A stretch of DNA of 64,000 nt from Flavobacterium sp. (GCF_027531905.1 NZ_JAPZSU010000008.1:88793-152792), one strand, 5' to 3'. Numbered from the stretch's first letter, positions 26,473-35,094 are shown. Notes: generated by a model not told the origin, from the sequence alone. Translations and numbers: made by a program.

Positions 26473-27318
26473 ATGAAAAAAGTAGTTTTAAGCGTCTCAG
26501 CGATGCTAGTTTCGGTCTTTGGATTTGCACAAGCAAATACCAGTAATGTTGCTCAGTCTGGGGCAACTCAAACATCAATTGTTACTCAAAATGGAGGGGC
26601 TAACTCTTCTGATGTAGATCAATTCGGAGTTAGTAACAAATCAGAAGTTTATCAAGGTGTTAAACCAAACACTTACAATGCCAAGGATAACAAGGCGGTT
26701 GTAAAACAAGATGGTACAAGCAATTCAGGTTTTATTTCTCAAAGCAACAAAAACAATGAAGCTTACCAAACTCAAACAGGAGCAAGAAATAGTGCTACTA
26801 TTTGGCAAGATCAAGTGGTAGGATCTGCAACAGCTTTAGGAGGAAATGACAAAGCTTGGCAAACTCAAACAGGAAGAGATAACAAAGCCACTATTGATCA
26901 AGGAACTACGGGTAATGATAAACCAACTGGTTCTCCGTTTTCTGTAAGTCAAATCGCTGCTGCAAATGGTGTAGCTGTACCTGTAGATCCGCACAATAAC
27001 AATCAAGCTACACAAACACAAGTTGGGGATTTTAATACCGCTTATGCAAGCCAAGGTGGAGTAACTAATAAATCTTATCAAACGCAAACTTCTCCTGGAG
27101 GTACAATAGCTGCTGATAAAAATGTTTCAAACCATTATCAATATGGTACTTCAAATTTGGCAACGACTTTGCAAAATGGTAAAAAATTGACACAAAACAG
27201 CCTTCAAATTGGAGCTAACAACACTTCTTGGGTTTCTCAAACTGGATATGGTCACAGTAGTGTGAACTATCAAAATGGTGCCGGAAATTCAATAACTGTA
27301 ACTCAAACAGGATTGTAA
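26473..27318 (+). CDS. curlin-repeat amyloid protein (CsgA-like)
   Basis: The product has 281 residues. The signal peptide ends FGFAQA at about residue 20. Curlin repeats with spaced Gln, Asn and Gly run to the C-terminus: VAQSGATQTSIVTQNG, YQTQTGARNSATIWQ, WQTQTGRDNKATIDQG, TQTQVGDFNTAYASQGG, SVNYQNGAGNSITVTQTGL and others, about eight to ten units. This is the hallmark of fibre subunits that cross-beta stack outside the cell. The ATG at 26473 is chosen for its signal peptide over upstream in-frame starts. It opens a curli operon; which curlin is the main fibre and which the nucleator is not determined. Confidence 0.85.
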   Translation: MKKVVLSVSAMLVSVFGFAQANTSNVAQSGATQTSIVTQNGGANSSDVDQFGVSNKSEVYQGVKPNTYNAKDNKAVVKQDGTSNSGFISQSNKNNEAYQTQTGARNSATIWQDQVVGSATALGGNDKAWQTQTGRDNKATIDQGTTGNDKPTGSPFSVSQIAAANGVAVPVDPHNNNQATQTQVGDFNTAYASQGGVTNKSYQTQTSPGGTIAADKNVSNHYQYGTSNLATTLQNGKKLTQNSLQIGANNTSWVSQTGYGHSSVNYQNGAGNSITVTQTGL

Positions 27319-27385
27319 TACCTTTAATGCAAATGAGATAGTCTAATGTTAATTAGACTATCTTTTTTTTTTTAAATAAATAAAA

Positions 27386-27904
27386 ATGAAAACAAATTTC
27401 TTTTGTTTCTTTCTGTTATTTTCCACTATTTTATTTGGTCAAGAAAATGAAAAAAGCGGACAATTTAAAAATTATAGTTCTACACTTTTTAATTCAACCG
27501 ATAATGCATTAAACGTAATTTCTGCTATGAATACTAAAGCTAGCGCCGACTTTAGTGGGACTAGTAGTAATAGTGTTTTGATTCAACAAATAGGAAATAA
27601 TAATCAAACATTTACTAATGTAAATGCAAAAAATGTTGAGGTATCTGTAAACCAAACCGGTACTGGTAATAATCTTATGATTAGCAAAGAAGCTAATTCG
27701 GTTAGACAAAATATTGCTCAACAAGGGAGAAATAATTTTATAACGGATTACAGCTCTTTCACTTATAACGCTATTAATATGGAGATTGTTCAAAATGGAG
27801 ATAATCAAAGTGTTCAAAATTTTGGTACCAATTCATTATCTAAAGACATGAAGATTATTCAAACTGGGACAGGATCTTCGGTAGTTATATTTAATAAAAA
27901 TTAA
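27386..27904 (+). CDS. second curlin-repeat protein (CsgB-like)
   Basis: The product has 172 residues. The signal peptide ends LFGQEN. Fewer and looser curlin units are seen: VLIQQIGNNNQTFTNV, VSVNQTGTGNNLMIS, IAQQGRNNFITDYS, EIVQNGDNQSVQNFG and IIQTGTGSSVVIFN. The smaller size and position after the first curlin fit a nucleator like CsgB, but orthology cannot be proved by eye. It is separated by 67 bp from the previous gene and by 2 bp from the CsgH-like gene, so it is within the operon. Confidence 0.75.
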   Translation: MKTNFFCFFLLFSTILFGQENEKSGQFKNYSSTLFNSTDNALNVISAMNTKASADFSGTSSNSVLIQQIGNNNQTFTNVNAKNVEVSVNQTGTGNNLMISKEANSVRQNIAQQGRNNFITDYSSFTYNAINMEIVQNGDNQSVQNFGTNSLSKDMKIIQTGTGSSVVIFNKN

Positions 27905-27906
27905 AT

Positions 27907-28323
27907 ATGCTTAAGTTATATAATTGTTTTATTTATCTGTTGACTTTCTTCATTGGGTTAACTACTGCGTATAGTCAGGTTCCTCAAAATGAAATAAAGG
28001 CGAAACTTGAATTAGAAACTATTGAAGGTTCAATAAAAGTAACTGGACTAGTTGAAAATTTGACCGCTGTCACCAAAAGCGCCACTTATAAATTATCTGT
28101 AATAAAAAATAATGCAATTACTTCTAATGAAAATCAATCAAACAATGCCCAAGAAGGAGTATTTACATTAAATCCTAGAGAAACTCAAAAACTTTGTGTT
28201 ACGCAACTTTCAAGAGGAGAGGAAGATAATATTATAGTTCTACTGATTCTATATGATGAAAATAAACAGATTATAGGCAAGGATCGAGTGGTTATAGGCG
28301 ATGAAAAAAAAAAGAGGATGTAA
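27907..28323 (+). CDS. CsgH-like domain, N-terminal half of a frameshifted CsgE
   Basis: The product is 138 residues with a signal peptide ending AYSQ. The mature part is a beta-sandwich resembling CsgH or CsgC curli inhibitors: LELETIEGSIKVTGLVENL, ATYKLSVIKNNAITSNENQS, GVFTLNPRETQKLCVTQLSR and EDNIIVLLILYDENKQIIG. The frame ends at TAA 28321-28323 just after a run of ten A at 28304-28313. With one more A the frame continues without a break into CsgE, giving a single protein of about 246 residues. Thus this is most likely the N-terminal domain of a CsgH-CsgE protein. The break may be a sequencing error, a real mutation, or a slippage site. Confidence 0.7.
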   Translation: MLKLYNCFIYLLTFFIGLTTAYSQVPQNEIKAKLELETIEGSIKVTGLVENLTAVTKSATYKLSVIKNNAITSNENQSNNAQEGVFTLNPRETQKLCVTQLSRGEEDNIIVLLILYDENKQIIGKDRVVIGDEKKKRM

Positions 28324-28346
28324 TAATTCCTATTGATGGTTTTGAA

Positions 28347-28646
28347 ATGAAAGGAATAGTATTAGATGATACAAAAACTAAGATAGGAAAAGATTTCTAT
28401 GATAAGTATTATTATAAATACAATGATATTGGAATAAATGCTAACAAAATAGTGACAATAGGTGAGGAATTTAGCTTTGGTAGAAACACTAAAATAATAA
28501 TTACCGTAAATAATGAAGTTATTTATGAATTTTTATCCAGACCTGAGGATGATTTTATTGAAGCCGTAGCCCAAGAATCAATAGAAGCAACTTATTATTA
28601 TTTAAAAGAGTTAGAATCGCAAAGCAAATATTTCACTCAGTATTAA
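28347..28646 (+). CDS. csgE: CsgE curli assembly domain, C-terminal half
   Basis: The product is 99 residues from the first ATG, but homology begins about 10 codons earlier (IIPIDGFEM). KGIVLDDTKTKIGKDFYDKY matches the E. coli CsgE segment around GHDFYRAF, and KIIITVNNEVIYEFLSRPEDD matches its TVNQDVIFQ region. In curli systems CsgE is a periplasmic factor that caps the CsgG channel and guides substrate. This fragment has no signal peptide of its own, so it is unlikely to work unless joined to the upstream half (27907-28323) by frameshift or transcript slippage. Confidence 0.8.
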   Translation: MKGIVLDDTKTKIGKDFYDKYYYKYNDIGINANKIVTIGEEFSFGRNTKIIITVNNEVIYEFLSRPEDDFIEAVAQESIEATYYYLKELESQSKYFTQY

Positions 28647-28658
28647 TTTTTTTGTCTT

Positions 28659-29063
28659 ATGAAATTTAATTTACTTCTCATTTTATTACTTAGTACTTGT
28701 TTTTCACTTACTGCGCAAGATATGGTTTATAAGCCTAAGAATCCTGCCTTTGGAGGTGATACTTTTAATTATCAATGGTTACTTAGTTCAGCTGAAAATC
28801 AAAATAAGCATGTTGATAAATCTGTTTCTAATAAAAGCAAAACAGAATTGGAACAATTTACGCAAAGTTTAAATTCCCAATTGCTTAGTCAAGTATCTAG
28901 ATCACTTTTTGCACAGCAATTTGGAACAGATGGAATTTCAGTTGGTTCATATACATTTGGGAGTTTGGCAGTAGATGTTTATCCTTCAGAAGGAGGTCTA
29001 ACCGTCAGTATCTTAGATACTAAAACAGGAGAAGAAACAAAAGTGATCATCCCAAAGAAATAG
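28659..29063 (+). CDS. csgF: curli assembly protein CsgF
   Basis: The product has 134 residues. After a signal peptide ending SLTAQ comes the CsgF signature DMVYKPKNPAFGGDTFNYQWLL and SAENQNK; CsgF binds the CsgG pore from outside and helps nucleate the fibre. The C-terminal half (SVGSYTFGSLAVDVYPSEGG, TVSILDTKTGEETKVIIP) is the conserved anchor region. It is complete and lies 13 bp after csgE and 1 bp before csgG, so translation is likely coupled. Confidence 0.92.
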   Translation: MKFNLLLILLLSTCFSLTAQDMVYKPKNPAFGGDTFNYQWLLSSAENQNKHVDKSVSNKSKTELEQFTQSLNSQLLSQVSRSLFAQQFGTDGISVGSYTFGSLAVDVYPSEGGLTVSILDTKTGEETKVIIPKK

Positions 29064-29064
29064 T

Positions 29065-30438
29065 ATGAAAAAAAACATAAACCTACTTTTTATTTTGTCC
29101 TTTGTTTTGAATAGTTGCGGCGCTTACTTTAATCAGCCAACTGGTGTACAAAAAGCAATTATTGGAGAAAGCACTCCAGCAACTTCCTCACTAAAAAAAT
29201 TACCACTGCCTAAGGAGCAAGTTGTGGTAGGTATTTATAAATTTAGAGACCAAACCGGACAATATAAAGACGCAGAAAACGGAACAACCTTTAGTACAGC
29301 TGTGACACAAGGCGCAACTTCTATTTTAATCAAAGCACTCGAAGATTCCAAATGGTTCGTTCCTATCGAAAGAGAAAACATTGGAAATCTGCTGCAAGAA
29401 CGGAATCTGATTCGTTCAACTAGACAAGAATATGCCAAAAATGCCAATCCTAATGAAACACAAATTTCACCATTATTATATGCAGGAGTTTTGTTAGAAG
29501 GAGGAATAATTTCTTATGATTCAAATATCATTACAGGAGGTTTTGGAGCTCGATATTTTGGAGCTGGAGGCTCTGTCAAATATAGACAAGATAGAGTGAG
29601 TGTTTACCTTAGAATGATTTCAACAGCCAATGGCAAAATCTTGAAATCTGTTTATGTTTCTAAAACGATACTTTCTCAAGCAATAGATCAAAGTTTATTT
29701 CGATACGTTAACTTCAAAAGATTATTAGAAGTAGAGACAGGGTATACTACCAATGAACCCGTTAATATGGCTGTGACCGAAGCAATTGAAAAAGCAGTTG
29801 AATCGCTTGTTATTGAAGGGCTTAAAGATGATATTTGGAAAGCTAATGCGCCTCAAAAAGTTGTAGATGATTTGGTGGCAAAATATGATGATGAAAAAGT
29901 TGCTGCAGACGATGCTTTGTTGTTTGGAAGAGATCGAAACGAAAAAAGAGGACGTTTTGGAATTGAAGCTAGTGGAGGAGTTACCTATATGGACGGAGAT
30001 TACACTGATCCCACGGTTAAACCAATGGGAAGGGGAGCGCTAAAGTTTTATTTTACCCCTAACTTCTGTATTAGTGCCTCTACAAATGTGTTCAAACTTG
30101 GGAATAAGAATAAACTTGATGTGGGTTATGCAACATTAGATGCTAATCTAGAATTTTTGATGCTTCCTTATGATGCCTTGACTCCTTATGTTTTTATTGG
30201 GACTGGTACAGGTTTTAATTCCAAATTTGAAAATGTTCATGCTAAAATCCAATATGGAGGTGGATTAGAATATTTAGTAACCAATAATTTTGGGATAAAA
30301 TTGTACGGAGAATACAATATGACCTTTTCAGATAATATTGATTACATCAGTAATGGCGTAAGGGACGATTATTATTGGCGATTTGGATTAGGCATGACTT
30401 ATTATTTTCCAAAAAAACTAAAGTTAAAAAAACGATAG
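29065..30438 (+). CDS. csgG: CsgG curli secretion channel fused to a beta-barrel domain
   Basis: The product has 457 residues; E. coli CsgG has about 277. A lipoprotein signal (VLNSC, Cys about 18) is followed by GAYFNQPTG. The CsgG domain spans about 50-260: VVVGIYKFRDQTGQYKD, SKWFVPIERENIGNLLQER, LLEGGIISYDSNI and the channel region. An extra C-terminal segment (about 290-457) of alternating aromatic strands (FGIEASGGVTYMDGDY, FIGTGTGFNSKFENV, YYWRFGLGMTYYFP) looks like an OmpA-type eight-stranded barrel. The fusion may anchor the pore or bind other factors; role inferred. It is the main secretion channel of the operon. Confidence 0.92.
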   Translation: MKKNINLLFILSFVLNSCGAYFNQPTGVQKAIIGESTPATSSLKKLPLPKEQVVVGIYKFRDQTGQYKDAENGTTFSTAVTQGATSILIKALEDSKWFVPIERENIGNLLQERNLIRSTRQEYAKNANPNETQISPLLYAGVLLEGGIISYDSNIITGGFGARYFGAGGSVKYRQDRVSVYLRMISTANGKILKSVYVSKTILSQAIDQSLFRYVNFKRLLEVETGYTTNEPVNMAVTEAIEKAVESLVIEGLKDDIWKANAPQKVVDDLVAKYDDEKVAADDALLFGRDRNEKRGRFGIEASGGVTYMDGDYTDPTVKPMGRGALKFYFTPNFCISASTNVFKLGNKNKLDVGYATLDANLEFLMLPYDALTPYVFIGTGTGFNSKFENVHAKIQYGGGLEYLVTNNFGIKLYGEYNMTFSDNIDYISNGVRDDYYWRFGLGMTYYFPKKLKLKKR

Positions 30439-30483
30439 TTCTCAGTTTTTGAAAGCAGTTAATTTTAGATAATGATTAAATAA

Positions 30484-31965
30484 ATGAAAAAGATATATTT
30501 TATAGTAATAATTTGCTTTTCATTGTTTTTAGCTTGTAGCGAAGAGCAAATTGATAATGCAGGCAAGGGAACAGTAAGAGGAAGGGTAGTAGATAAAGTA
30601 AAATTTGAACCCATTGCCAATGCTAAAATTACGTCAAGTCCCACTACTAGTACTATTTTTACAGATAAGGATGGATACTTTGTTTTTGATGATGTACCTA
30701 CAGGAGAGTACTCTTTTCAAGCTCAGAAAGACGGGTATTTAGCAAAATTTGAGCCAACCACTGTAACCCTTAATGGAGTGAGTCAAATTGTTTTTGAATT
30801 GGACGTGTCAACTGCCAATAATAAGGCACCAGAAATTCCGACATTAACAGCACCCTTAGATAATGTAACCAAGCAACTTACGACTGCAAAATTAACTTGG
30901 ACAGCAAAAGATATCGATAAAGATCCTTTGGCCTATACCGTTACACTAAAAAATGCAACTTCAGATGCAGTAACTACTTTTGCCGATTTAAAAACTACAA
31001 GTTTAGATTTGACTAATTTAAGTTATAATACCAAATATTTTTGGCAAGTTTCTGTTTCTGATGGGATTAATAAACCAGTGAATAGTGTCACTTTTTCTTT
31101 TACAACGTTGCCATTTCCAAATGTCAGGTACTTGTTTGTTAAAAAAGTAAATGCTAATAATACGATTTTTGCTGCTGATGAAGCAGGGAATCAGTTGCAA
31201 TTAACCCCTTCTGAGATGAATAGTTATCGTCCAAGAAAGAATTTACAAGCCAATAAAATAGCATTTATAAGCTCTGATGGATCACAAAATCATATTTATA
31301 CTATGAATACTGATGGTTCATCAGTAAAAAAAGTTACCAATACCGTTCCTGTTGCTGGATTTAATATGGAGCATGTTGGGTTCAGTTGGGATGCAACAGG
31401 TAGTCAATTGATTTACCCTAACTTTGATAAATTATACAAAATTAATGTTGATGGTACCGGACTCACGCAAATTTATCAAACACCAAACGGGAAGTTTATT
31501 TCTGAGTGTCTCTGGAGTAACGATGGGAATTCTATTGTACTAAAAGTTAACAACAACATCGGGTATGAGGTGGAAGTATATGTGATTTCTGCGTCTGGAG
31601 TTTTCCAATATTCTGTTTTAAATGGCATTAGTGGTGCAGTAAGCGGGCTAGACATGACAGTAGATAATAGTAAGATAGTATTTACTCGTGACGTTTCAGG
31701 ATTTCAAAATTTAGAATATCGCCGTTTGGATTCAAGAATTTATATTTTTAATACTGCTTCCAAAGTAATTACTGAACTCAATAGTAATAAGACAGCAGGT
31801 TTTAATGATTTGGATGTTCGTTTTTCTCCAAACCAAGCCGAAGTCATTTATGTAAACACCTCAAATGATGGTATATCTTCAAAGAATATTCAAAAAATAA
31901 GTATGACAAACGTAGAATCAAGAGTTGTCTTGTTTGCAGGTGCTTCTATGCCTGATTGGAAATAA
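30484..31965 (+). CDS. beta-propeller lipoprotein ending the curli operon
   Basis: The product has 493 residues. The signal has lipobox LFLAC, followed by SEEQIDNAG. Domains in order: carboxypeptidase-regulatory-like fold (about 30-110; GTVRGRVVDKVKFEPIANA, FDDVPTGEYSFQAQKDGY), a fibronectin-III-like domain (about 115-210; PLDNVTKQLTTAKLTWTA), then TolB/WD40-like blades (about 220-493; IYTMNTDGSSVKKVT, LYKINVDGTGLTQIYQ). Its position 46 bp after csgG suggests a curli-linked surface protein, but I know of no assigned role. It could be an adhesin or a quality-control factor. Confidence 0.7.
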   Translation: MKKIYFIVIICFSLFLACSEEQIDNAGKGTVRGRVVDKVKFEPIANAKITSSPTTSTIFTDKDGYFVFDDVPTGEYSFQAQKDGYLAKFEPTTVTLNGVSQIVFELDVSTANNKAPEIPTLTAPLDNVTKQLTTAKLTWTAKDIDKDPLAYTVTLKNATSDAVTTFADLKTTSLDLTNLSYNTKYFWQVSVSDGINKPVNSVTFSFTTLPFPNVRYLFVKKVNANNTIFAADEAGNQLQLTPSEMNSYRPRKNLQANKIAFISSDGSQNHIYTMNTDGSSVKKVTNTVPVAGFNMEHVGFSWDATGSQLIYPNFDKLYKINVDGTGLTQIYQTPNGKFISECLWSNDGNSIVLKVNNNIGYEVEVYVISASGVFQYSVLNGISGAVSGLDMTVDNSKIVFTRDVSGFQNLEYRRLDSRIYIFNTASKVITELNSNKTAGFNDLDVRFSPNQAEVIYVNTSNDGISSKNIQKISMTNVESRVVLFAGASMPDWK

Positions 31966-31994
31966 ATACCACTTCATTTTTTCATTTTGTTTTT

Positions 31995-32030
31995 AAAACC
32001 GGTACGATTTTAGGATCTATCGGTTTTTTT
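31995..32030 (+). terminator. putative terminator of the curli operon
   Basis: AAAACCG pairs with CGGTTTT, with a T7 tract after and a weak inner stem. It lies about 30 bp after the last operon gene. Confidence 0.6.
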
Positions 32031-32073
32031 ATATCCAAGTTTGGGTTTAAACCAAGAAATTAAAAAAACTGGT

Positions 32074-32081
32074 TATCTTTG
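32074..32081 (+). promoter_or_regulatory. -7 element of purM
   Basis: TATCTTTG followed by C matches TAnnTTTG, 25 bp before the ATG. It makes an in-frame start at 32041 unlikely. Confidence 0.5.
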
Positions 32082-32106
32082 CATCACATCAACACAAACT
32101 AATTTC

Positions 32107-33285
32107 ATGAGTTCAGATACTTCTAAAAGATATGCACAACGTGGTGTTTCGGCATCCAAAGAAGATGTGCATAATGCTATTAAAAACATCGATAAAGGTT
32201 TATTTCCACAAGCATTTTGTAAAATTGTCCCTGATTACCTTACCCAAGATAAAGACTATTGCTTGATTATGCATGCCGATGGCGCAGGAACCAAATCCTC
32301 ATTGGCGTATATGTATTGGAAAGAAACTGGGGATATTTCTGTTTGGAAAGGCATTGCGCAAGATGCATTAATTATGAATATTGATGATTTATTGTGCGTA
32401 GGAGCTACTGACAATATTTTACTTTCTTCTACTATCGGAAGAAACAAAAATCTAATTCCTGCTGAGGTGATTTCGGCGATTATTAATGGTACTGAAGAAT
32501 TAATTCAGGAACTGGCTACTTTTGGAGTGACCATTCATTCTACCGGTGGTGAAACGGCCGATGTAGGTGATTTAGTTCGTACTATCATCGTAGATTCTAC
32601 GGTTACTGCACGAATGAAACGTTCCAAAGTAATTGATAATGCCAATATTCAAGCTGGTGATGTTATCGTTGGTTTGGAATCTTTTGGTCAAGCTACTTAT
32701 GAAAAAGAATACAACGGAGGAATGGGAAGTAACGGATTAACTTCTGCCCGTCACGACGTTTTCGAGAAATACTTAGCCACCAAATATCCTGAGAGTTTCG
32801 ATGCCGCTGTTCCTTCAGACTTGATTTATTCTGGACAAGTAAGATTGACGGATGCCGTAGAAAATTCACCAATCGATGCTGGTAAATTGGTCTTATCACC
32901 AACTAGAACTTATGCGCCGATAATAAAAGCTATTTTAGATAAATATGCTGCTAACGAAGTGCACGGAATGGTACACTGTAGCGGAGGAGCACAAACTAAA
33001 ATCTTGCATTTTGTCAATAATTTGCATATAATAAAAGATAATTTATTCCCAGTACCGCCTTTGTTTAAATTGATTCAAGAACAATCAAAAACCGATTGGA
33101 AAGAAATGTATCAAGTATTCAATTGTGGACACAGAATGGAGTTGTACGTTCCAGAAGCTATCGCACAAGACATCATTGCGATTTCAAAATCGTTCAATGT
33201 CGATGCGAAAATTGTAGGTAGAGTAGAAGCCTCAGATGCCAAGAAACTAACCATCAACAGCGAATACGGTACTTTCGAATACTAA
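32107..33285 (+). CDS. purM: phosphoribosylformylglycinamidine cyclo-ligase (AIR synthase)
   Basis: The product has 392 residues. It converts FGAM to AIR in purine synthesis, in the cytoplasm. The PurM layout is clear: SKRYAQRGVSASKEDVHNA, an ATP-binding MHADGAGTKSSLAYMYW, GETADVGDLVRTIIVD, GMGSNGLTSARHDV and HGMVHCSGGAQTKILHFV. Bacteroidetes forms are longer than the E. coli enzyme (about 345). The start at 32107 is chosen over an in-frame ATG-like start at 32041 because the -7 element lies between them. It is monocistronic. No other pur gene is adjacent. Confidence 0.9.
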   Translation: MSSDTSKRYAQRGVSASKEDVHNAIKNIDKGLFPQAFCKIVPDYLTQDKDYCLIMHADGAGTKSSLAYMYWKETGDISVWKGIAQDALIMNIDDLLCVGATDNILLSSTIGRNKNLIPAEVISAIINGTEELIQELATFGVTIHSTGGETADVGDLVRTIIVDSTVTARMKRSKVIDNANIQAGDVIVGLESFGQATYEKEYNGGMGSNGLTSARHDVFEKYLATKYPESFDAAVPSDLIYSGQVRLTDAVENSPIDAGKLVLSPTRTYAPIIKAILDKYAANEVHGMVHCSGGAQTKILHFVNNLHIIKDNLFPVPPLFKLIQEQSKTDWKEMYQVFNCGHRMELYVPEAIAQDIIAISKSFNVDAKIVGRVEASDAKKLTINSEYGTFEY

Positions 33286-33403
33286 ATAGGTTAAAAGTTT
33301 AAAATGGTTTAAGCAACTAACGATTACATCTTTTAAACAACCTTAAACTTTTAAACCATTTTAAACCATTTTAAACAATCTTAAACCTTAACCCCTTTTC
33401 CCT

Positions 33404-33760
33404 ATGTATGAACTACTTTTTTGGCGTTATCAAGAAGGCATTTACTTCAATCATCATTTGGTTTACGAAGCCTTGGTCGAGCAAGAAATCGTTGAGGGTT
33501 TAGAAGATTTACCTGTCGAGGTTATTTTGAATCGGTTGAATAGTGTTTTTGCTACTTGGGAAAAAGTAGACGACAGTAGTTGGAAAAATACCAAAGGAAA
33601 AGGCGCTTTTCAAGTCAAAACCACTCCGCAAAGTATTCAAATTGACTGCTATGGCACCGATGGAAAAACGATGAATCTATTGGCCGACACGCTCGAAGAG
33701 TTCAAATGTCCAGTTTATGACCCTCAAGTTCCCGTTCGCTACGACGAGTTCAATGAATAA
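33404..33760 (+). CDS. small conserved protein of unknown function
   Basis: The product has 118 residues, soluble, no signal. It starts MYELLFWRYQEGIYFNHHLV and ends PVYDPQVPVRYDEFNE, with a mixed central sheet (AFQVKTTPQSIQIDCYG). It reminds me of a small protein common in flavobacteria, but I cannot name a family or role. The gene is flanked by TTAAACC/GGTTTAA simple repeats upstream (33288-33397) and repeats downstream. Confidence 0.6.
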   Translation: MYELLFWRYQEGIYFNHHLVYEALVEQEIVEGLEDLPVEVILNRLNSVFATWEKVDDSSWKNTKGKGAFQVKTTPQSIQIDCYGTDGKTMNLLADTLEEFKCPVYDPQVPVRYDEFNE

Positions 33761-33763
33761 TTT

Positions 33764-33911
33764 TTAGGAGCTATTTCCAGCGCTCCGTTACAAGTCCTCA
33801 CAAAAAAAATGATTTTTCTATATTCTAAAAGGAGCTTCCGTTGGTCGCTCTTTTAGAACAAGAAAAATCAATTTTTTTTGCTCCGGGCTTTCCACTACGG
33901 TCTGGGCTAAG
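33764..33911 (+). repeat. dispersed structured element, divergent long-hairpin relative
   Basis: It begins TTAGGAGCTATTTCC, holds the hairpin arms at about 33802-33835 and 33847-33880 (mostly paired, ending AAAAGGAGC / GCTCTTTT), and ends in CTGGGCTAA. The ends resemble the copies at 9334 and 63268, but the middle is different and longer. Confidence 0.55.
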
Positions 33912-34049
33912 TAGGTCGCTACATAGTTTTGATTATTTTTGATGGTTTTTAAGGTTGATAAAAGACATTAATCTTTATCTTTAAATCTGATTTGATTAAT
34001 ATCTCGTAAATTAAAAATTGCTTAATTGCACTACCATCAATTGCATCCC

Positions 34050-34165
34050 GCTTTAGCGGGATGACATAATGATTACTATTTATAGGCTTTAGCCGAAATT
34101 AGTGTAGATTTTGGCTAAAGCCCAATACGAAATTCATTTTTAAGAATGGGCTAAAGCCCATTCCT
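34050..34165. repeat. cluster of small palindromes
   Basis: Three back-to-back hairpins built on CATCCCGC, GGCTTTAGCC and AATGGGC. The GGGCTTTAGCCC theme is shared by the last two and looks like a dispersed short repeat. Confidence 0.65.
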
Positions 34166-34220
34166 ATTGATTTTTTGCAAAAAAACAATCAACTAAGGAT
34201 GTAAGACTTATTTAAATACT

Positions 34221-34817
34221 ATGAACTTTAATTTGTTTTCCAACGCTATTTTAGAAAATGACCGTGTGCAATTGCGACCGCTAGAAATGGATGATGTTAC
34301 TCATTTATTGCCTATTTCTCTGCACGAACCCGATACTTGGGAATTCTCCTTAGTAAAAGCCGATGGTCAGGCCAATCTCGAAAACTATATTCAATTAGCC
34401 TTGAAGGCAAAGGAAACGCAGAAAGAATTTCCTTTTATCGTTTATGATAAACAATTGGGAAAATATGCTGGAAGTACTCGTTTTTATGATATCAACTTTG
34501 AATTCAAAACGCTGCAATTGGGCTACACTTGGTATGGTAAAGATTTTAGAGGGAGCGGACTCAACAAGCATTGTAAATATTTGTTGCTTCGTTTTGCTTT
34601 TGAGACTTTAGGAATGGAGCGCGTAGAATTTAGAGCCGATGCCAATAACCAACGCAGTATTGCGGCGATGAAGCGCATTGGTTGTACGGTGGAAGGTATT
34701 TTGAGAAGTCATATGCCTACGCATATTCCCGAAATACGAAGAGATAGTATTATTTTGAGTATTTTGAAGCACGAATGGTTTGATAAAGTGAAAAGGAATT
34801 TGGAGCAACAATTGTAA
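34221..34817 (+). CDS. GNAT N-acetyltransferase (RimJ/RimL type)
   Basis: The product has 198 residues. It begins with a short lead then NDRVQLRPLEMDDVTHLLP, and contains the acetyl-CoA region LGYTWYGKDFRGSGLNKHCKYLLL and ERVEFRADANNQRSIAAMKRIG. These match the RimJ/RimL-like family that acetylates protein N-termini or small amines; the substrate here is unknown. Motif A (R-G-S-G-L) is intact. No operon partner is clear; a small membrane protein gene follows 34 bp later. Confidence 0.85.
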   Translation: MNFNLFSNAILENDRVQLRPLEMDDVTHLLPISLHEPDTWEFSLVKADGQANLENYIQLALKAKETQKEFPFIVYDKQLGKYAGSTRFYDINFEFKTLQLGYTWYGKDFRGSGLNKHCKYLLLRFAFETLGMERVEFRADANNQRSIAAMKRIGCTVEGILRSHMPTHIPEIRRDSIILSILKHEWFDKVKRNLEQQL

Positions 34818-34851
34818 TATTTTATAATTTTGGTATAAATTTTGTAAAAAA

Positions 34852-35094
34852 ATGAAAGAATCTATTCTAAATGCGAGTGTTTATGAGCGTATAATTGCCT
34901 TTTTTGTATTGATTTTTTTATATACAAAAGGAAAAGATGTAAATATTTATGTTATTTATGGTCTTCTGATTATAATTTTATTTATTGGAACAAGAAGGTT
35001 TATCATTAATAGGAGAGAGGGTAAAAGTAACCAGCGATTTTATATAGGACTTGTTTTTATGATTCTGTCACTAGCAATGATCTTATTCGTTTAA
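34852..35094 (+). CDS. small membrane protein, 80 residues
   Basis: Two or three hydrophobic helices (ERIIAFFVLIFLYTKG, IYVIYGLLIIILFIG, FYIGLVFMILSLAMILFV) are separated by short charged loops (RRFIINRREGKSNQR). No family is recognised. It may be cotranscribed with the acetyltransferase. The reading frame and helix pattern are plausible, but function is unknown. Confidence 0.55.
   Translation: MKESILNASVYERIIAFFVLIFLYTKGKDVNIYVIYGLLIIILFIGTRRFIINRREGKSNQRFYIGLVFMILSLAMILFV

Larger units (their letters stand above)
33761..34220. other. repeat-rich spacer (structured element relative and palindromes)
   Basis: A 460-base spacer without a supported gene. It holds a divergent member of the dispersed element (33764-33911) built on a long hairpin, then three small palindromes at 34050-34165: CATCCCGC-TTTA-GCGGGATG, GGCTTTAGCC with GGCTAAAGCC, and AATGGGC-TAAA-GCCCATT. 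Confidence 0.7.
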
